Shown here: in pieces, positions 52,096 to 62,500 of the stretch
Layout: every line of letters starts with the position of its first letter
How positions within the stretch are numbered: the first letter of the stretch is position 1
From: Roseomonas nitratireducens
GTDB taxonomy: Bacteria > Pseudomonadota > Alphaproteobacteria > Acetobacterales > Acetobacteraceae
DNA: 64,000 nucleotides
Assembly (NCBI RefSeq): GCF_017813355.1
Contig: NZ_JAGIYZ010000006.1
Location: 24,001-88,000, forward strand
Direction: 5' to 3'
Notes under the pieces: model-generated
Told to the model about the DNA's origin: nothing
What the model saw: the letters and a program-made list of their open reading frames with translations, nothing else
Databases searched by the model: none
Position numbers and translations under genes: made by a program

Positions 52096-53019
52096 ATGCG
52101 AGCGGTCGCTGCGACGTTGAAATGGGGGGTGGAGCGCCGGCTGGAGTTCATCGAATTTCGGCTGCTCTGGGAGGGCGGGGTCAACCGCTCCGACATCATC
52201 GAGACGTTCGACGTGTCCGTTCCCCAGGCTTCGAAGGACTTGACGCTCTATCAGGAGCGAGCGCCCCAGAACGCGATCTATGACAAGAGCGCAAAGCGGT
52301 ATGTCGCTGGGCCCCAGTTCTCGCCGGTTTTCCTTAAGCCGGATCCAGACGGGTATCTGTCGCGTCTACGATCATTGGCGGAAGGCCTTGCTGATCCCGG
52401 CGACTCCTGGATCGCGAATCCGCCTGAGACCGACATTGCACTGACGCCGCGCCGCGAGGTGGATACAGGTGTGTTGAAGGCCGTTCTCCAAGCGGTCCGC
52501 GAGAACCGTTCGCTCGAAATCTATTATCAGTCGATGGGGAGCAGGCGAACCGATCCAATGTGGCGGCGCATGACGCCGCATGCCTTCGGCTACGATGGCT
52601 TCCGTTGGCATGTGCGCGGCTATTGTCATATCGATGAAAAGTACAAGGATTTCCTGCTGCCGAGGATTCTCGGCGTGCGCCAGATGGACGTGCCTGGCCC
52701 AGGTGGTGATCAGGATGTCTTGTGGAAAAAGACATTCGATATTGAAATCGGCCCGCATCCAGGGCTGACCCAAAGTCAACGTGCCGTGGTTGCGAAGGAC
52801 TATGGGATGACGAATGAGCGTGCCGTCCTCTCGGTTCGCTATGCCATGCTGTTCTACGTACTCAAGCGGCTCGGTCTCTTGGGGGACGCAAGCCAGCAGA
52901 ATGCGCGCGCCCAGCATATCGTTGCGCTCAATCCCCATGAGACAGAACGGGCGTTGCGCCGCGCGGATTTTGAGTTCGGCGAGGTCGAGCAGACTCCGAA
53001 AACGGTCGGAGAGGCTTGA
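52096..53019 (+). CDS. brxR: BrxR-like WYL transcription regulator
   Basis: The 307-residue protein has a winged helix-turn-helix N-terminus (WGVERRLEFIEFRLLWEGGVNRSDIIETFDVSVPQASKDLTLYQ) and a WYL-type domain with SLEIYYQSM and TPHAFGYDGFRWHVRGYCH. It matches BrxR-type regulators that head BREX operons and repress or tune them. The ATG at 52096 follows GAAGG and lies after the promoter; a 27-residue longer form is ruled out by promoter position. Its stop overlaps brxA (TGATG). The divergent small-protein/AddB operon shares the intergenic region and may be under the same control. Confidence 0.88.
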   Translation: MRAVAATLKWGVERRLEFIEFRLLWEGGVNRSDIIETFDVSVPQASKDLTLYQERAPQNAIYDKSAKRYVAGPQFSPVFLKPDPDGYLSRLRSLAEGLADPGDSWIANPPETDIALTPRREVDTGVLKAVLQAVRENRSLEIYYQSMGSRRTDPMWRRMTPHAFGYDGFRWHVRGYCHIDEKYKDFLLPRILGVRQMDVPGPGGDQDVLWKKTFDIEIGPHPGLTQSQRAVVAKDYGMTNERAVLSVRYAMLFYVLKRLGLLGDASQQNARAQHIVALNPHETERALRRADFEFGEVEQTPKTVGEA

Positions 53020-53639
53020 TGGAGCGTTCGCGGGAACAGCCGTATCTGATGTCCTTTGGGACCGGCGGTCTCTACATCAACGAAAGCGTGGCCATTGCCC
53101 GCCTGCATACATCCGGGAGCGATTGGGAAGCGACCGTGATCGTCGCCCAAGAGAGGGGGGCGTTTCCCGTGCGCAAGGCCAGTTCCGCGCGCCGTTCCAT
53201 TCGGGAGATCGTAAACCGCCTGAGGCGACTATCTGGATATGAACTAGCGCTGCTGATTAAAGGCGAGCGGAGCGAACAGGCGGCGCTGCTATGGCTCGCG
53301 GCCTGTCGTACTTACCGGTTCATCGCCGAGTTTGCCGTTGAGGTGGTGGGCGATAGGTTCCTATCGCTTCGCACGACCCTTACTTACGACGATTTCGACG
53401 CTTTTCTGTCGGCAAAGGAGGAATGGTCGCCGAAGCTCTCTGCGTTGTCGGTATCGACGCGCGCCAAGCTTCGTGCCGTGCTGTTTCGTCTGATGCGAGA
53501 AGCCGGGATCCTTTCGCAGGACAACCAGATCCTCGGGGCAATGTTGTCGCCGCGAGTTCTGGCTGTCATCGAGGCCGGAGACCTCGATGAACTCGGATAC
53601 TTCCCAGGGTCCGCACGGCTGGTGGGGAGGCAGGGATAA
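53019..53639 (+). CDS. brxA: BrxA (DUF1819)
   Basis: BrxA is a small core BREX protein with a DNA-binding fold. The 206-residue product begins MERSREQPYLMSFGTGGLYINESVAIARL, the DUF1819 signature, and continues with RRSIREIVNRLRRLSGYEL. The ATG at 53019 overlaps the brxR stop; a TTG three bases earlier is less likely. It overlaps brxB at TAATG. Its exact role in phage exclusion is not settled in any system. Length is typical. Confidence 0.93.
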   Translation: MERSREQPYLMSFGTGGLYINESVAIARLHTSGSDWEATVIVAQERGAFPVRKASSARRSIREIVNRLRRLSGYELALLIKGERSEQAALLWLAACRTYRFIAEFAVEVVGDRFLSLRTTLTYDDFDAFLSAKEEWSPKLSALSVSTRAKLRAVLFRLMREAGILSQDNQILGAMLSPRVLAVIEAGDLDELGYFPGSARLVGRQG

Positions 53640-54250
53640 TGGCGCGGCTGAGCAAGACAGCAACCGCTAAGGACCGCTTCGACCACCTTCTCAGAGTGAT
53701 CGCCAGCGACAGATTCTTGAAGAAGCAGGGCCTCGGCAATGAAGTGCCGTTCTTCATTTGCCCATATCCGGCTGAGGAAGCGCAGGGCATGGAGACGTTG
53801 CGCGCGAGCCTCGTGAAGCAACTCGAGAACCGCGGCGTACGCGTGTTTGAGATCAATCTCTATGACCTCAGCATCTCCCTGCTGCACAACCGCGGCATCT
53901 GGGACGACGTTCTCGCGGTGGAGCCAAGCATTGGAAAGGACGAGCTCAAAGAGCTTTTGCAAGGGGTTCTCGATCCGGAAACTCATCTCATTCCGGAAAT
54001 TGGTGCCCTTCTTGAGAAGCAGCAGTTCGACGTCCTGTTCCTTTCCGGTGTTGGCGAGGTCTACCCCTACATCCGATCCCACAATGTGTTGAACAACCTC
54101 CAGAGCACCGCCAAGGAAAAGCCAACGGTGATGTTCTTTCCCGGCAAATACACACAAAGTTTGGATGCCGGTGCTTCACTTGATTTGTTCGGTATCCTGC
54201 ACGACGACAAATACTACCGGGCGTTCGACATAACGCACTATGAGGTCTGA
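53639..54250 (+). CDS. brxB: BrxB (DUF1788)
   Basis: The 203-residue protein matches DUF1788: RFDHLLRVIASDRFLKKQGLGNEVPFFICPYPAEE, then LDPETHLIPEIGALLE and FDVLFLSGVGEVYPYIRSHNVLNNLQ, ending in TVMFFPGKY. BrxB is a core BREX component needed for defence and, in some systems, for methylation. It overlaps brxA and lies 7 bases before brxC. All conserved blocks are present. Confidence 0.94.
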   Translation: MARLSKTATAKDRFDHLLRVIASDRFLKKQGLGNEVPFFICPYPAEEAQGMETLRASLVKQLENRGVRVFEINLYDLSISLLHNRGIWDDVLAVEPSIGKDELKELLQGVLDPETHLIPEIGALLEKQQFDVLFLSGVGEVYPYIRSHNVLNNLQSTAKEKPTVMFFPGKYTQSLDAGASLDLFGILHDDKYYRAFDITHYEV

Positions 54251-54257
54251 GGGGCGC

Positions 54258-57200
54258 ATGATCACACTTCGCGATATCTTCGAAAAGCCCGTCGATCGTG
54301 CGATCGAAGGGGTCATAAAGGCCGATGACGAAGCCAGCCTCAAGGTTGAGCTTGAGGAATATGTCATCACGAACGAGATCGAGCGCCAGTTCGAAAAGTT
54401 CCTCGATGCTTACAATAACTATGGCACGGCAAACGGAGTCTGGATTTCTGGCTTCTTCGGCTCAGGCAAATCGCATCTGCTGAAAATGCTCGCGCTCCTT
54501 TTGGAGAACCGGGACATCGGCGGAAGCCCAGCTTACGAGGTTTTCAAACAGAAGTGCGCGCACAATGAGATTCTCGCGGCCGACCTGCGCAAGGCCGTTT
54601 CGATCCCGTCGAAGAGCATCCTGTTCAATATCGACCAGAAAGCCGACGTGATTTCGAAGGGGCAGACCGACGCCCTGCTGTCCGTATTCCAGAAAGTCTT
54701 CGACGAAGTGGGCGGCTATTATGGCAAGCAGCCGCACATCGCGCAGTTCGAGCGCGATCTCGACAGTCGCGAGGTACTTGAGGCGTTCAGGGCGGCCTAT
54801 CAAGCTGTTGCTGGTAAACCCTGGGAGCGCGGACGCGAGCAGGCACTGCTGGAGAACGCGAATGTCGCCAAGGCCTATGCCCAAGCCACCGGCGCCAATC
54901 CCTCCGAAGGCGAAGGCATATTGACGCGGTATCGGCAGGACTTCCGGTCGTCAATCGAGGACTTTGCCGAGAAGGTCAGGGCTTACATCGAATCCCAGAA
55001 GCCGGGCTTCCGGCTGAATTTCTTCGTCGATGAGGTGGGGCAGTACATCGCCGACAACGTCAAGCTCATGACGAACCTCCAGACCATCGCGGAGAGCTTG
55101 AACACCAAGTGCCGCGGTCGGGCCTGGATCATCGTGACGGCGCAGCAGGATATGGCGTCGGTCATCGGCGACATGAACCAGCGACAGGAGAACGACTTCT
55201 CCAAGATTCAGGCACGCTTTGCAAATCGGATGCCACTCAACAGCGCCGATGTCGCCGAGGTGATCCAGAAGCGGCTGCTCAAAAAGACCGAGTCCGGCAT
55301 CACCAGCCTTTCCGACCTCTACCACCGCGAGTCGAATAACCTGAAGACGCTGTTCGACTTCACGGATGGTTCGATCCGGCTAGAGAACTTCCGCGACCGC
55401 GATCATTTCATTCACAGCTATCCTTTTGTTCCTTACCAATATCCGCTTTTCCAGTTGGCGATTCAGAACCTTTCCCAGCACAACGCTTTCGAGGGAAAGC
55501 ATAGCTCGGTCGGTGAAAGGTCCATGCTGGGCGTTTTCCAAGAAGTCGCGGTGCGGCTGGCGGAACTGCCGCTCGGCGGGCTTGCGACGTTCGATCAGAT
55601 GTTCGAGGGCATCCGCACTGCGCTCAAATCGAATGTCCAGCAATCGATCCTGATTGCCGAGAAGAACCTGGGTGACGAATTCGCCACACGGATTCTGAAG
55701 GCGCTGTTTCTGGTCAAATACGTCAAGGGCTTCAAGCCCACGGCCCGCAATGTCGCCGTACTGATGCTTGATAGGTTCGACACGGACCTCACGAAGCATA
55801 AGCGGCGGGTTGATGAAGCGCTGAGCTTGCTTGAGCAGAACACCTACATCCAGCGCAATAGCGAGCTGTTCGAATTCCTGACTGATGAGGAGAAGGACGT
55901 CGAACAGGAGATCAAAGCGATCGAAGTCGACACGGCGGAAATCGCCAAGGAGCTGGAGACGCTGATTTTCGATGGCGTCATCAAGAGCCGTAAGCTCAAG
56001 CACGAGGCGTCCTCGCAGGACTACGCCTTTGCGCGCTACCTCGATGACCGGCTGCTCGGCCGCGACTACGAGCTGGCGATCAACGTCATCACGCCCTTTC
56101 ACGAACAGAGCGGCAACGCCGAAGCGACCGCCATGCGCACCATGTCGAGGGACGAACTCGCCATTGTTCTCAATGCCGACAACCGCTTCGTGAGCGACCT
56201 GATGACCTTCAAGCGGACGGATAAATATGTCCGTCAGGCGCGGTCAGTGACGCAGCAGGCGAGCATCGAACGTATCGTCCGCGAGAAGGGCGAGCAGAAT
56301 AACAGCCGGCAGCGCGATCTCGCCCTCAAGGCTCGCGCTCTGGTGGGCGATGCGCGGCTTTTCGTGCGCGGGGAGGAAATCGAGGTTCGCTCCGAGGATG
56401 CTCAGGCGCGGGTCGAGCGTGCGTTCCAGACCCTTGTCGATAAGGTCCACGTCAATCTCGGAATGCTGCGCGGTGCTGCCTATTCCGATAACGAGATCGG
56501 CCGGTTCCTCACGCACGGCAACGACGGCATGTTCGGCGAGGATGCTGCCAATCTCACGGAGGCCGAGCAGGAGATTCTCAACTTCGCGCAGTCAAACGCG
56601 CGCAACGGCATCAGGACGACGGTAAAGGCCGTCGTCGAGCGCTTCGAACGCAAGCCCTATGGCTGGTCCTACGCCGCCATCCTTTGCACCACGGCTAGCC
56701 TGCTTGGCCGTGGCAAGATCGAAGCGCGCTCTGACGGCAGCCCGTTGGAAGGCGATGCCTTGCTGCGCGGGCTCCAGAACGCCCACGCCCTCGGCAATAT
56801 CGTGCTCGAGCTCCAGGTGGAGTTCACGCCGGCTCAGACGCGCAAGCTCAAGGAATTTTTCCGCGAGTTTTTTGATGCGCAGCCGGCAGGCACCGAGGGC
56901 AAAGCACTCGGAATCGAGACAGCCGAAGCCTTCGGCACGCTCAAGACCGAGCTCGCGGTCCTGGAAGGACAATCCTCGCGTTACCCCTTTCTGTCTGCCC
57001 TGGGTCAGCTTCAGGACGCCCTCCGCGAGGTCACGGGCAAGCCCTACGCCTGGTATCTGCAGGAGCTTGGCCGGCACGAAGATCGACTACTCGATCTTAA
57101 GGAGGGCATTCTCGATCCGATCCGTCGCTTCATGGGGGGCGGTCAAAAGGCGATTTATGACGAGGCGCGGAGCTATCTGGCCGATCAGAATGCCAATTTC

Positions 57201-57791
57201 GGCTATGGCGGCGAAGATCAGGCCCGCGCCATCCAAGAGGTATTGGTTGATCCCAATTGCTTCAAGGGCAACGCAATCCAGCAGATCAAGGGTACCCTTG
57301 ATACCCTGAGGGCTGAGGTTGACCATCGGCTTGCGGCGGAACGTAAGACAGCGATTTCCGATGTCGAGGAGCTTCGCGCCAAGCTTCGAGCGCTCCCCGA
57401 GTTCGCTTCTTTGACGGAGCCTGACCGCCGCGAAATCGAGGCGGCCTTCACAAATGTTCTTGATACCATCGGGACCAGCAAGCTGATCGCGGTGATCCGG
57501 GAGCGCGTGAGCGGATTCCGAGCCTCGGGCTACCCGACGTTGCTCGGCCGCGTAACGGCGCCGCCTTCTGCGAAGAAGGACGGTGACGACGACAAGCCGG
57601 GCGGCTTCAGCGACAGTTCGAGCGGCGCACCGGCGGCGCAGACCCAACCGGAATATGTGGCCGCCAGTGCGCTGCGCGTCACCTATGCGAAGGCGTACCT
57701 AGCCGACGAACGGGACATTGACGCCTATCTGGAGACCCTGCGCGAGACGCTGATCTCCGAAATTCGCTCGGGCAAGCGGGTGACCGTGTAA
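54258..57791 (+). CDS. brxC: BrxC, BREX ATPase
   Basis: BrxC is the large P-loop ATPase of BREX, related to PglY. The 1177-residue protein starts MITLRDIFEKPVDRAIEGVIKADD and has a Walker A GFFGSGKSH at 65-73 and a Walker B region in RLNFFVDEVGQYIAD. The IIVTAQQDM and ARFANRMPLNSADVAEVIQKR segments are typical of the family. Length and sequence fit BrxC of type 1 BREX. It overlaps the next gene at TAATG, an ATPase not part of the core set. Confidence 0.94.
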   Translation: MITLRDIFEKPVDRAIEGVIKADDEASLKVELEEYVITNEIERQFEKFLDAYNNYGTANGVWISGFFGSGKSHLLKMLALLLENRDIGGSPAYEVFKQKCAHNEILAADLRKAVSIPSKSILFNIDQKADVISKGQTDALLSVFQKVFDEVGGYYGKQPHIAQFERDLDSREVLEAFRAAYQAVAGKPWERGREQALLENANVAKAYAQATGANPSEGEGILTRYRQDFRSSIEDFAEKVRAYIESQKPGFRLNFFVDEVGQYIADNVKLMTNLQTIAESLNTKCRGRAWIIVTAQQDMASVIGDMNQRQENDFSKIQARFANRMPLNSADVAEVIQKRLLKKTESGITSLSDLYHRESNNLKTLFDFTDGSIRLENFRDRDHFIHSYPFVPYQYPLFQLAIQNLSQHNAFEGKHSSVGERSMLGVFQEVAVRLAELPLGGLATFDQMFEGIRTALKSNVQQSILIAEKNLGDEFATRILKALFLVKYVKGFKPTARNVAVLMLDRFDTDLTKHKRRVDEALSLLEQNTYIQRNSELFEFLTDEEKDVEQEIKAIEVDTAEIAKELETLIFDGVIKSRKLKHEASSQDYAFARYLDDRLLGRDYELAINVITPFHEQSGNAEATAMRTMSRDELAIVLNADNRFVSDLMTFKRTDKYVRQARSVTQQASIERIVREKGEQNNSRQRDLALKARALVGDARLFVRGEEIEVRSEDAQARVERAFQTLVDKVHVNLGMLRGAAYSDNEIGRFLTHGNDGMFGEDAANLTEAEQEILNFAQSNARNGIRTTVKAVVERFERKPYGWSYAAILCTTASLLGRGKIEARSDGSPLEGDALLRGLQNAHALGNIVLELQVEFTPAQTRKLKEFFREFFDAQPAGTEGKALGIETAEAFGTLKTELAVLEGQSSRYPFLSALGQLQDALREVTGKPYAWYLQELGRHEDRLLDLKEGILDPIRRFMGGGQKAIYDEARSYLADQNANFGYGGEDQARAIQEVLVDPNCFKGNAIQQIKGTLDTLRAEVDHRLAAERKTAISDVEELRAKLRALPEFASLTEPDRREIEAAFTNVLDTIGTSKLIAVIRERVSGFRASGYPTLLGRVTAPPSAKKDGDDDKPGGFSDSSSGAPAAQTQPEYVAASALRVTYAKAYLADERDIDAYLETLRETLISEIRSGKRVTV

Positions 57792-58963
57792 TGATTGCCG
57801 GCGTCGAGATCGAGAACTTCACGGCGTTTGGGAGGCTGCAGCTATCGCTGTCTCCGCGCGTGAATGTCGTCATTGGTTCCAACGGGACGGGCAAAACACA
57901 CCTTCTGAAGGCGATCTATGGCCTGGCGCTGGCGGGCCTGCCGGCATCCGCCGATCGTTCGGCCAAGGAGGTAGCGGCCGACATATCAGGGAAGCTGCTG
58001 CGGCTCTTCTCTCCCGAGGAAAGCAAGATAGGCGCACTGCGAGCCAGCGGCGCGAATGCATTAACGCGGCTTAGCTTGGTAAGCAGCGATGAGACCCGCG
58101 TAGCGATCTCTTTCGGCAGCCGCTCCCAAGCGGTGCAGATCAACGTGGATGCGGGCGGCACGGGCCATGAACTCCAGCCGGTATTCATTCCGACGAAGGA
58201 GGTACTGTCGCTCGTCCGTGGCATGCGCCACCCGGATCATGATCGCGCTACCGTGGAGATGATCTTCGACGACGGCTATATCGACCTCGCGGAACTTCTC
58301 GTCCGTCCGGGTTTCGAGGACGAGGCTGCGAGCCTGGATGAGGATCCGAGGCTATCGAGCGTTGTCCGCGAATTGGTCGACCTAGTCGGCGGACGGTATC
58401 GCTGGACACGCGAAGGCGCTTTCCGCTTCGAGCCTGGCCGCTACGAGGAGAAGGCCGATCCGGCGCGGTCAAAGTCGAAGGCAGCGCAGGCCTACCAGGA
58501 TTCGACGGTCACCCGCTTCGTGCCGAGAGGCGAGCAATCGCTGTCGAGCGGCATGACCGCCGAGGGGTACAGAAAAATCGGTGTGCTGCATCGACTGCTC
58601 AGCAACGGGTCGATCAGCCCCGGCGCCACTGGTGTTCTGCTGTGGGACGAACCGGAGGCAAATCTCAATCCGAAGCTGATGAAGAAGCTCGTGCAGGTCC
58701 TGCTGGAGTTGTCACGCAATGGCCAGCAGATCGTCCTCGCCACACACGACTACGTCCTTTTGAAATGGCTGGACCTGCTGATCGACAAAGGCAAGGACGA
58801 CCATGTTCGGTTTCACGCCCTCTATCGCGATCCAGACTCTCAGAAACTGGCGGTGGAGAGTGCCGACAGCTACTCGCTGATCTCAAAATCGGCAATCTCC
58901 GACACCTTTGCCGAGCTGTTTGACGAGGATGTGGCGCGGGCTCTCGGCGGTGCCAAACCATGA
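57791..58963 (+). CDS. AAA ATPase inserted in BREX (SMC/OLD-like)
   Basis: The 390-residue protein is an ABC/SMC-type ATPase: GVEIENFTAFGRLQLSLSP start, Walker A GSNGTGKT at 29-36, a signature-like SLSSGMTAEGYRKIGVLHRLL, Walker B VLLWDEPEANLNP and H-switch IVLATHDY. It resembles AAA15/OLD proteins of defence pairs. Its start overlaps the brxC stop and its end overlaps the next small gene by 4 bases. It is not part of the canonical brxABC-pglX-pglZ-brxL set. Together with the following nuclease-like gene it looks like an embedded effector module. Confidence 0.88.
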   Translation: MIAGVEIENFTAFGRLQLSLSPRVNVVIGSNGTGKTHLLKAIYGLALAGLPASADRSAKEVAADISGKLLRLFSPEESKIGALRASGANALTRLSLVSSDETRVAISFGSRSQAVQINVDAGGTGHELQPVFIPTKEVLSLVRGMRHPDHDRATVEMIFDDGYIDLAELLVRPGFEDEAASLDEDPRLSSVVRELVDLVGGRYRWTREGAFRFEPGRYEEKADPARSKSKAAQAYQDSTVTRFVPRGEQSLSSGMTAEGYRKIGVLHRLLSNGSISPGATGVLLWDEPEANLNPKLMKKLVQVLLELSRNGQQIVLATHDYVLLKWLDLLIDKGKDDHVRFHALYRDPDSQKLAVESADSYSLISKSAISDTFAELFDEDVARALGGAKP

Positions 58964-59511
58964 AGGCTTACAAGGCTGAACCGAACGCCGATTTGGAATT
59001 CTCATTTCCCGACGAGCTCGTTTGGGAGGAGCTGGACCGTCAGGGCGTTAAGCTGCCGATCCAAATGAAGTTCGTCGATCTCGTGATCGAGAGAGACGAC
59101 GACGTGCTACTGGTCGAGATCAAGGACCCGTCCAACAAGAGGGCGCCCGCTGAGGAACAGCAGGCGTATTTCAAGCGGCTATCGGACAATTCAATCCTTA
59201 CGCAGGAGCTGACGCCCAAGGCCCGCAGTTCATACACTTTTCTCCACCTGATGGAGCGCGATGCGAAGCCCTTCAAGTATGTCGTGCTGCTAGGTCTCGA
59301 CGCGTTCGATGGCGCGCAACAGAAGGCGCTCCTCACCGGCTTCAAGGATCGGCTGCTTGCCGACATTCGTTGTGAGACGGATACGCCCTGGCGACGCCAA
59401 CACATCGCGGATTGCGTCGTGCTTTCCGTAGACATCTGGAACAAAACCTTCGCCGACTGGCCCGTAACTCGGGTTCCTGCTGCGGCCGCAAATGGAGAGG
59501 CAGCCGCCTGA
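58960..59511 (+). CDS. PD-(D/E)XK-like nuclease partner of the inserted ATPase
   Basis: The 183-residue protein contains FVDLVIERDDDVLLVEIKDP, a PD-(D/E)XK core with Asp about 40, Glu about 53 and Lys about 55. An upstream Glu-rich stretch (FPDELVWEELDRQG) may supply the fourth residue. I do not recognise a named family. It overlaps the ATPase gene by 4 bases and pglX at TGATG, so it is fully integrated in the BREX message. The pairing of an SMC-like ATPase with a small nuclease recalls Septu and PARIS in layout only; the protein folds differ from PtuB (HNH) and AriB (toprim). Confidence 0.78.
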   Translation: MKAYKAEPNADLEFSFPDELVWEELDRQGVKLPIQMKFVDLVIERDDDVLLVEIKDPSNKRAPAEEQQAYFKRLSDNSILTQELTPKARSSYTFLHLMERDAKPFKYVVLLGLDAFDGAQQKALLTGFKDRLLADIRCETDTPWRRQHIADCVVLSVDIWNKTFADWPVTRVPAAAANGEAAA

Positions 59512-62500
59512 TGGATACCTCAAAGCTCAAGAAGTTCGCGCAGTTTGCCCGCCGTACCTTGATCGGCCAGGTAAGCGCCAAGCTGGATTCCGTGCTTGCT
59601 CCTGGCGCCCCGGCGCGACGAGAGCATCCCGAAGCGATGAAGAAGCTCGATGCGGCTATCGCCCGGGACGGCAAGACCCAGGTGATCGAGCGGGTGGCCT
59701 ATATTTGGTTCAACCGCTTTACGGCCTTGCGCTTCATGGACGTAAACGACCTCAATCCCGTTCGCGTGATCTCACCCTTGTCCGGTCAATTCCAGCCGGA
59801 AATCCTGGCCGAGGCCAAAGCCGGGAACATCGACGAGGACCGCGTCCCCGATAAGGTTCGCGCTCAGGTCCGTGCCCTTCTGGATGGTCGAGCGCCCAGC
59901 CCCGATGCACAGGCCGAGGCTTACCGGCTCCTGCTCGTTGCGATCTGCAACGATTGGCATCGGGTCATGCCTTTCCTCTTTGAGCGGATCGACGACTACA
60001 CCGAGCTGCTGTTGCCCGAGGATCTGTTATCGAACGGATCCATCCTCGCCTATTTGCGCGAGGCGATGACACCGGACGTCTGCGAGGACGTCGAGGTCAT
60101 CGGTTGGCTCTACCAGTTCTACATCAGCGAGAAGAAGGATGAGGTCTTCGCAGGGCTGAAGAAGAACGTGAAGATCACGGCCGAGAACATCCCGGCCGCG
60201 ACGCAACTCTTCACTCCGCACTGGATCGTCCGTTACCTGGTCGAGAACTCGCTGGGGCGGCTGTGGCTGCTGAACCGGCCGGGGTCGAGGCTGGCCGGGC
60301 AGATGGACTACTACATCGCGCCGGAAGAACCCGAGACGGATTTTCTGAAGATCGGCAAGCCGGAGGAGATCAAAGTCTGTGATCCGGCCTGCGGATCGGG
60401 GCACATGCTGACGTATGCCTTCGACCTGCTCTATGCGATCTACGAAGAAGAAGGATACGAGGCCGACAAGATCCCCGCGCTGATCCTGCAGCACAACCTG
60501 ACCGGAGTCGAAATCGACGACCGCGCAGGCGCGCTGGCGGCCTTTGCGGTGGCGATGAAGGCGGCGGCGCGACTGGGGCGGCGGCGGTTCCTACGGATGG
60601 AGGCGAAGCCCGACATCTGCGTGCTGCAGAACGTGACCTTCACCCCCGCCGAGTTGCGGGACGTGGCCGCTGTGGTGGGGCGCGACCTGTTCACCGACGA
60701 ACTGCGCGAGACGCTGCTGCAGTTCGAGCAGGCCAAGAACTTCGGTTCGCTGATTGTGCCGAAGCTGCGAGACCCAACCGAGGCGCTGCGGGTGGTTGAG
60801 GCGCGGGACTTTGGCTCCGATCTGCTGCTGAACGAGGTGCAGGCGCGCGTTGTGGCCGTGCTGCGCATGGCCGAGACGCTGTCGCCGAAGTATCATGTGG
60901 TGGTGGCCAACCCGCCGTACAAAAAGAAGGCGGACCTTAATGACAAATTGCAGGCTTTCCTTGAGGAGAACTTCAAGGACGGCAAATATGACCTTTATCA
61001 GGCCTTCATCTTGCGAAATTTGGATCTCGCACGCCGGTTCGGACTGGTTGGGATGATCACAATGCAAGGATGGATGTTCGCACCTCGATACGAATCTATT
61101 CGGTCTACGCTTCTTTCCCGCGCAACCATTCGTGGCATGGCCCAACTCGGAGAACGTGCGTTTGACTCGATCGGAGGTGAAGTTGTCACCACAACCTCCT
61201 TTTTGCTCGCCAACGTAGCAGCCCCCGATTTCAAAGGTGATTTCTTAAAGCTGACTGACGGACAAGACGAGTCAGAAAAGGAACGCGACCTACTGAATGC
61301 CGCCAGAGACAAGCGGAATCCGCTCAGGTTCCGCGTTTCGGCTGAGCAGTTTGAGAAGATTCCAGGGGACCCGTTAGTCTACTGGGCGCAAGAGAGGATT
61401 AGAGATTTATTTGGTAGCCACAGCCCCATCTCGGACTCCATAGTCACGCGAGAAGGTCTAGCTACTGGTAGCAACGCCATTTTCCTCAGAGAGTGGCACG
61501 AAGTCAGCTTAGGCAATGCAGGCTTCGGAATGGCCAACAACCAAGAAGCCAAATTATCCCAGATGCGTTGGTTCCCTTACGTCAAAGGCGGTGGTTCTCG
61601 TCGCTGGTATGGTAACCTCGAGCATTTTGTAAACTGGTATGACGATGGCGCTGAGCTTCGAAACTTCAAGGACCAGAAGACGGGGAGGGTACGGTCGCAC
61701 AATTACAACGGTGAATTCGGATTCAGGCGAGGATTCACTTGGTCTGGGATCTCCGGCAATGACTTCGCAATCCGCTTCGTGCCGTCCGGGTTCATGTTCG
61801 ACGCAAAAGGCCCCATGGGGTTCATCGATGAACTAGATCTGGAGGCGCCGGTACAAGGTTTCTTGAATAGTCGAGTTGCAAGCTTTCTGCTGCGGATGCT
61901 GGCTCCAACGCTAGATTTCAAGCTCACGCACGTACTGAGTTTGCCTTTCTCGGTTCAATCGAGGACGTCGCTCGCGCAGATCGTTGAAAGCGCGATTACC
62001 ACGGCGAAATCCGACTGGGACGCCTACGAAACCTCCTGGGATTTCGATACCCTCCCATTGCTCTCGCCTGATCTCCGGGCCGGGACGCTGGAGGCAACTT
62101 ATGCCCGTCTGCGCGCCCACTGGCAGGGCATGACGGACGGGATGCAGCGGCTGGAGGAAGTGAATAATCGCATCTTCATCGACGCCTACGGCCTCCAGGA
62201 CGAGCTGACTCCGCAGGTGCCGATCGAGGAAGTCACTCTCACGTGCAACCCCGCCTACCGTTATGGCTTGAATGGTGCCGAGGAAGACCGCGAAACACGC
62301 CTGCTTGCCGACACAATGGCTGAGTTCATCTCCTATGCTGTGGGCTGTATGTTCGGCCGCTACAGCCTCGACGTGCCCGGCCTGGTTCTTGCTAATCAAG
62401 GGGAGGCACTGGCCGACTACCTGGCCCGAGTGCCGAAGCCGTCCTTTTTGCCGGATGAAGACAACGTTATCCCGGTGCTCGATGGCGACTGGTTCGCCGA

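Noticed and set aside
57791-59511. Calling the inserted pair PARIS or Septu
   Set aside because: The partner shows a PD-(D/E)XK core, not the toprim-type AriB or HNH-type PtuB nuclease.
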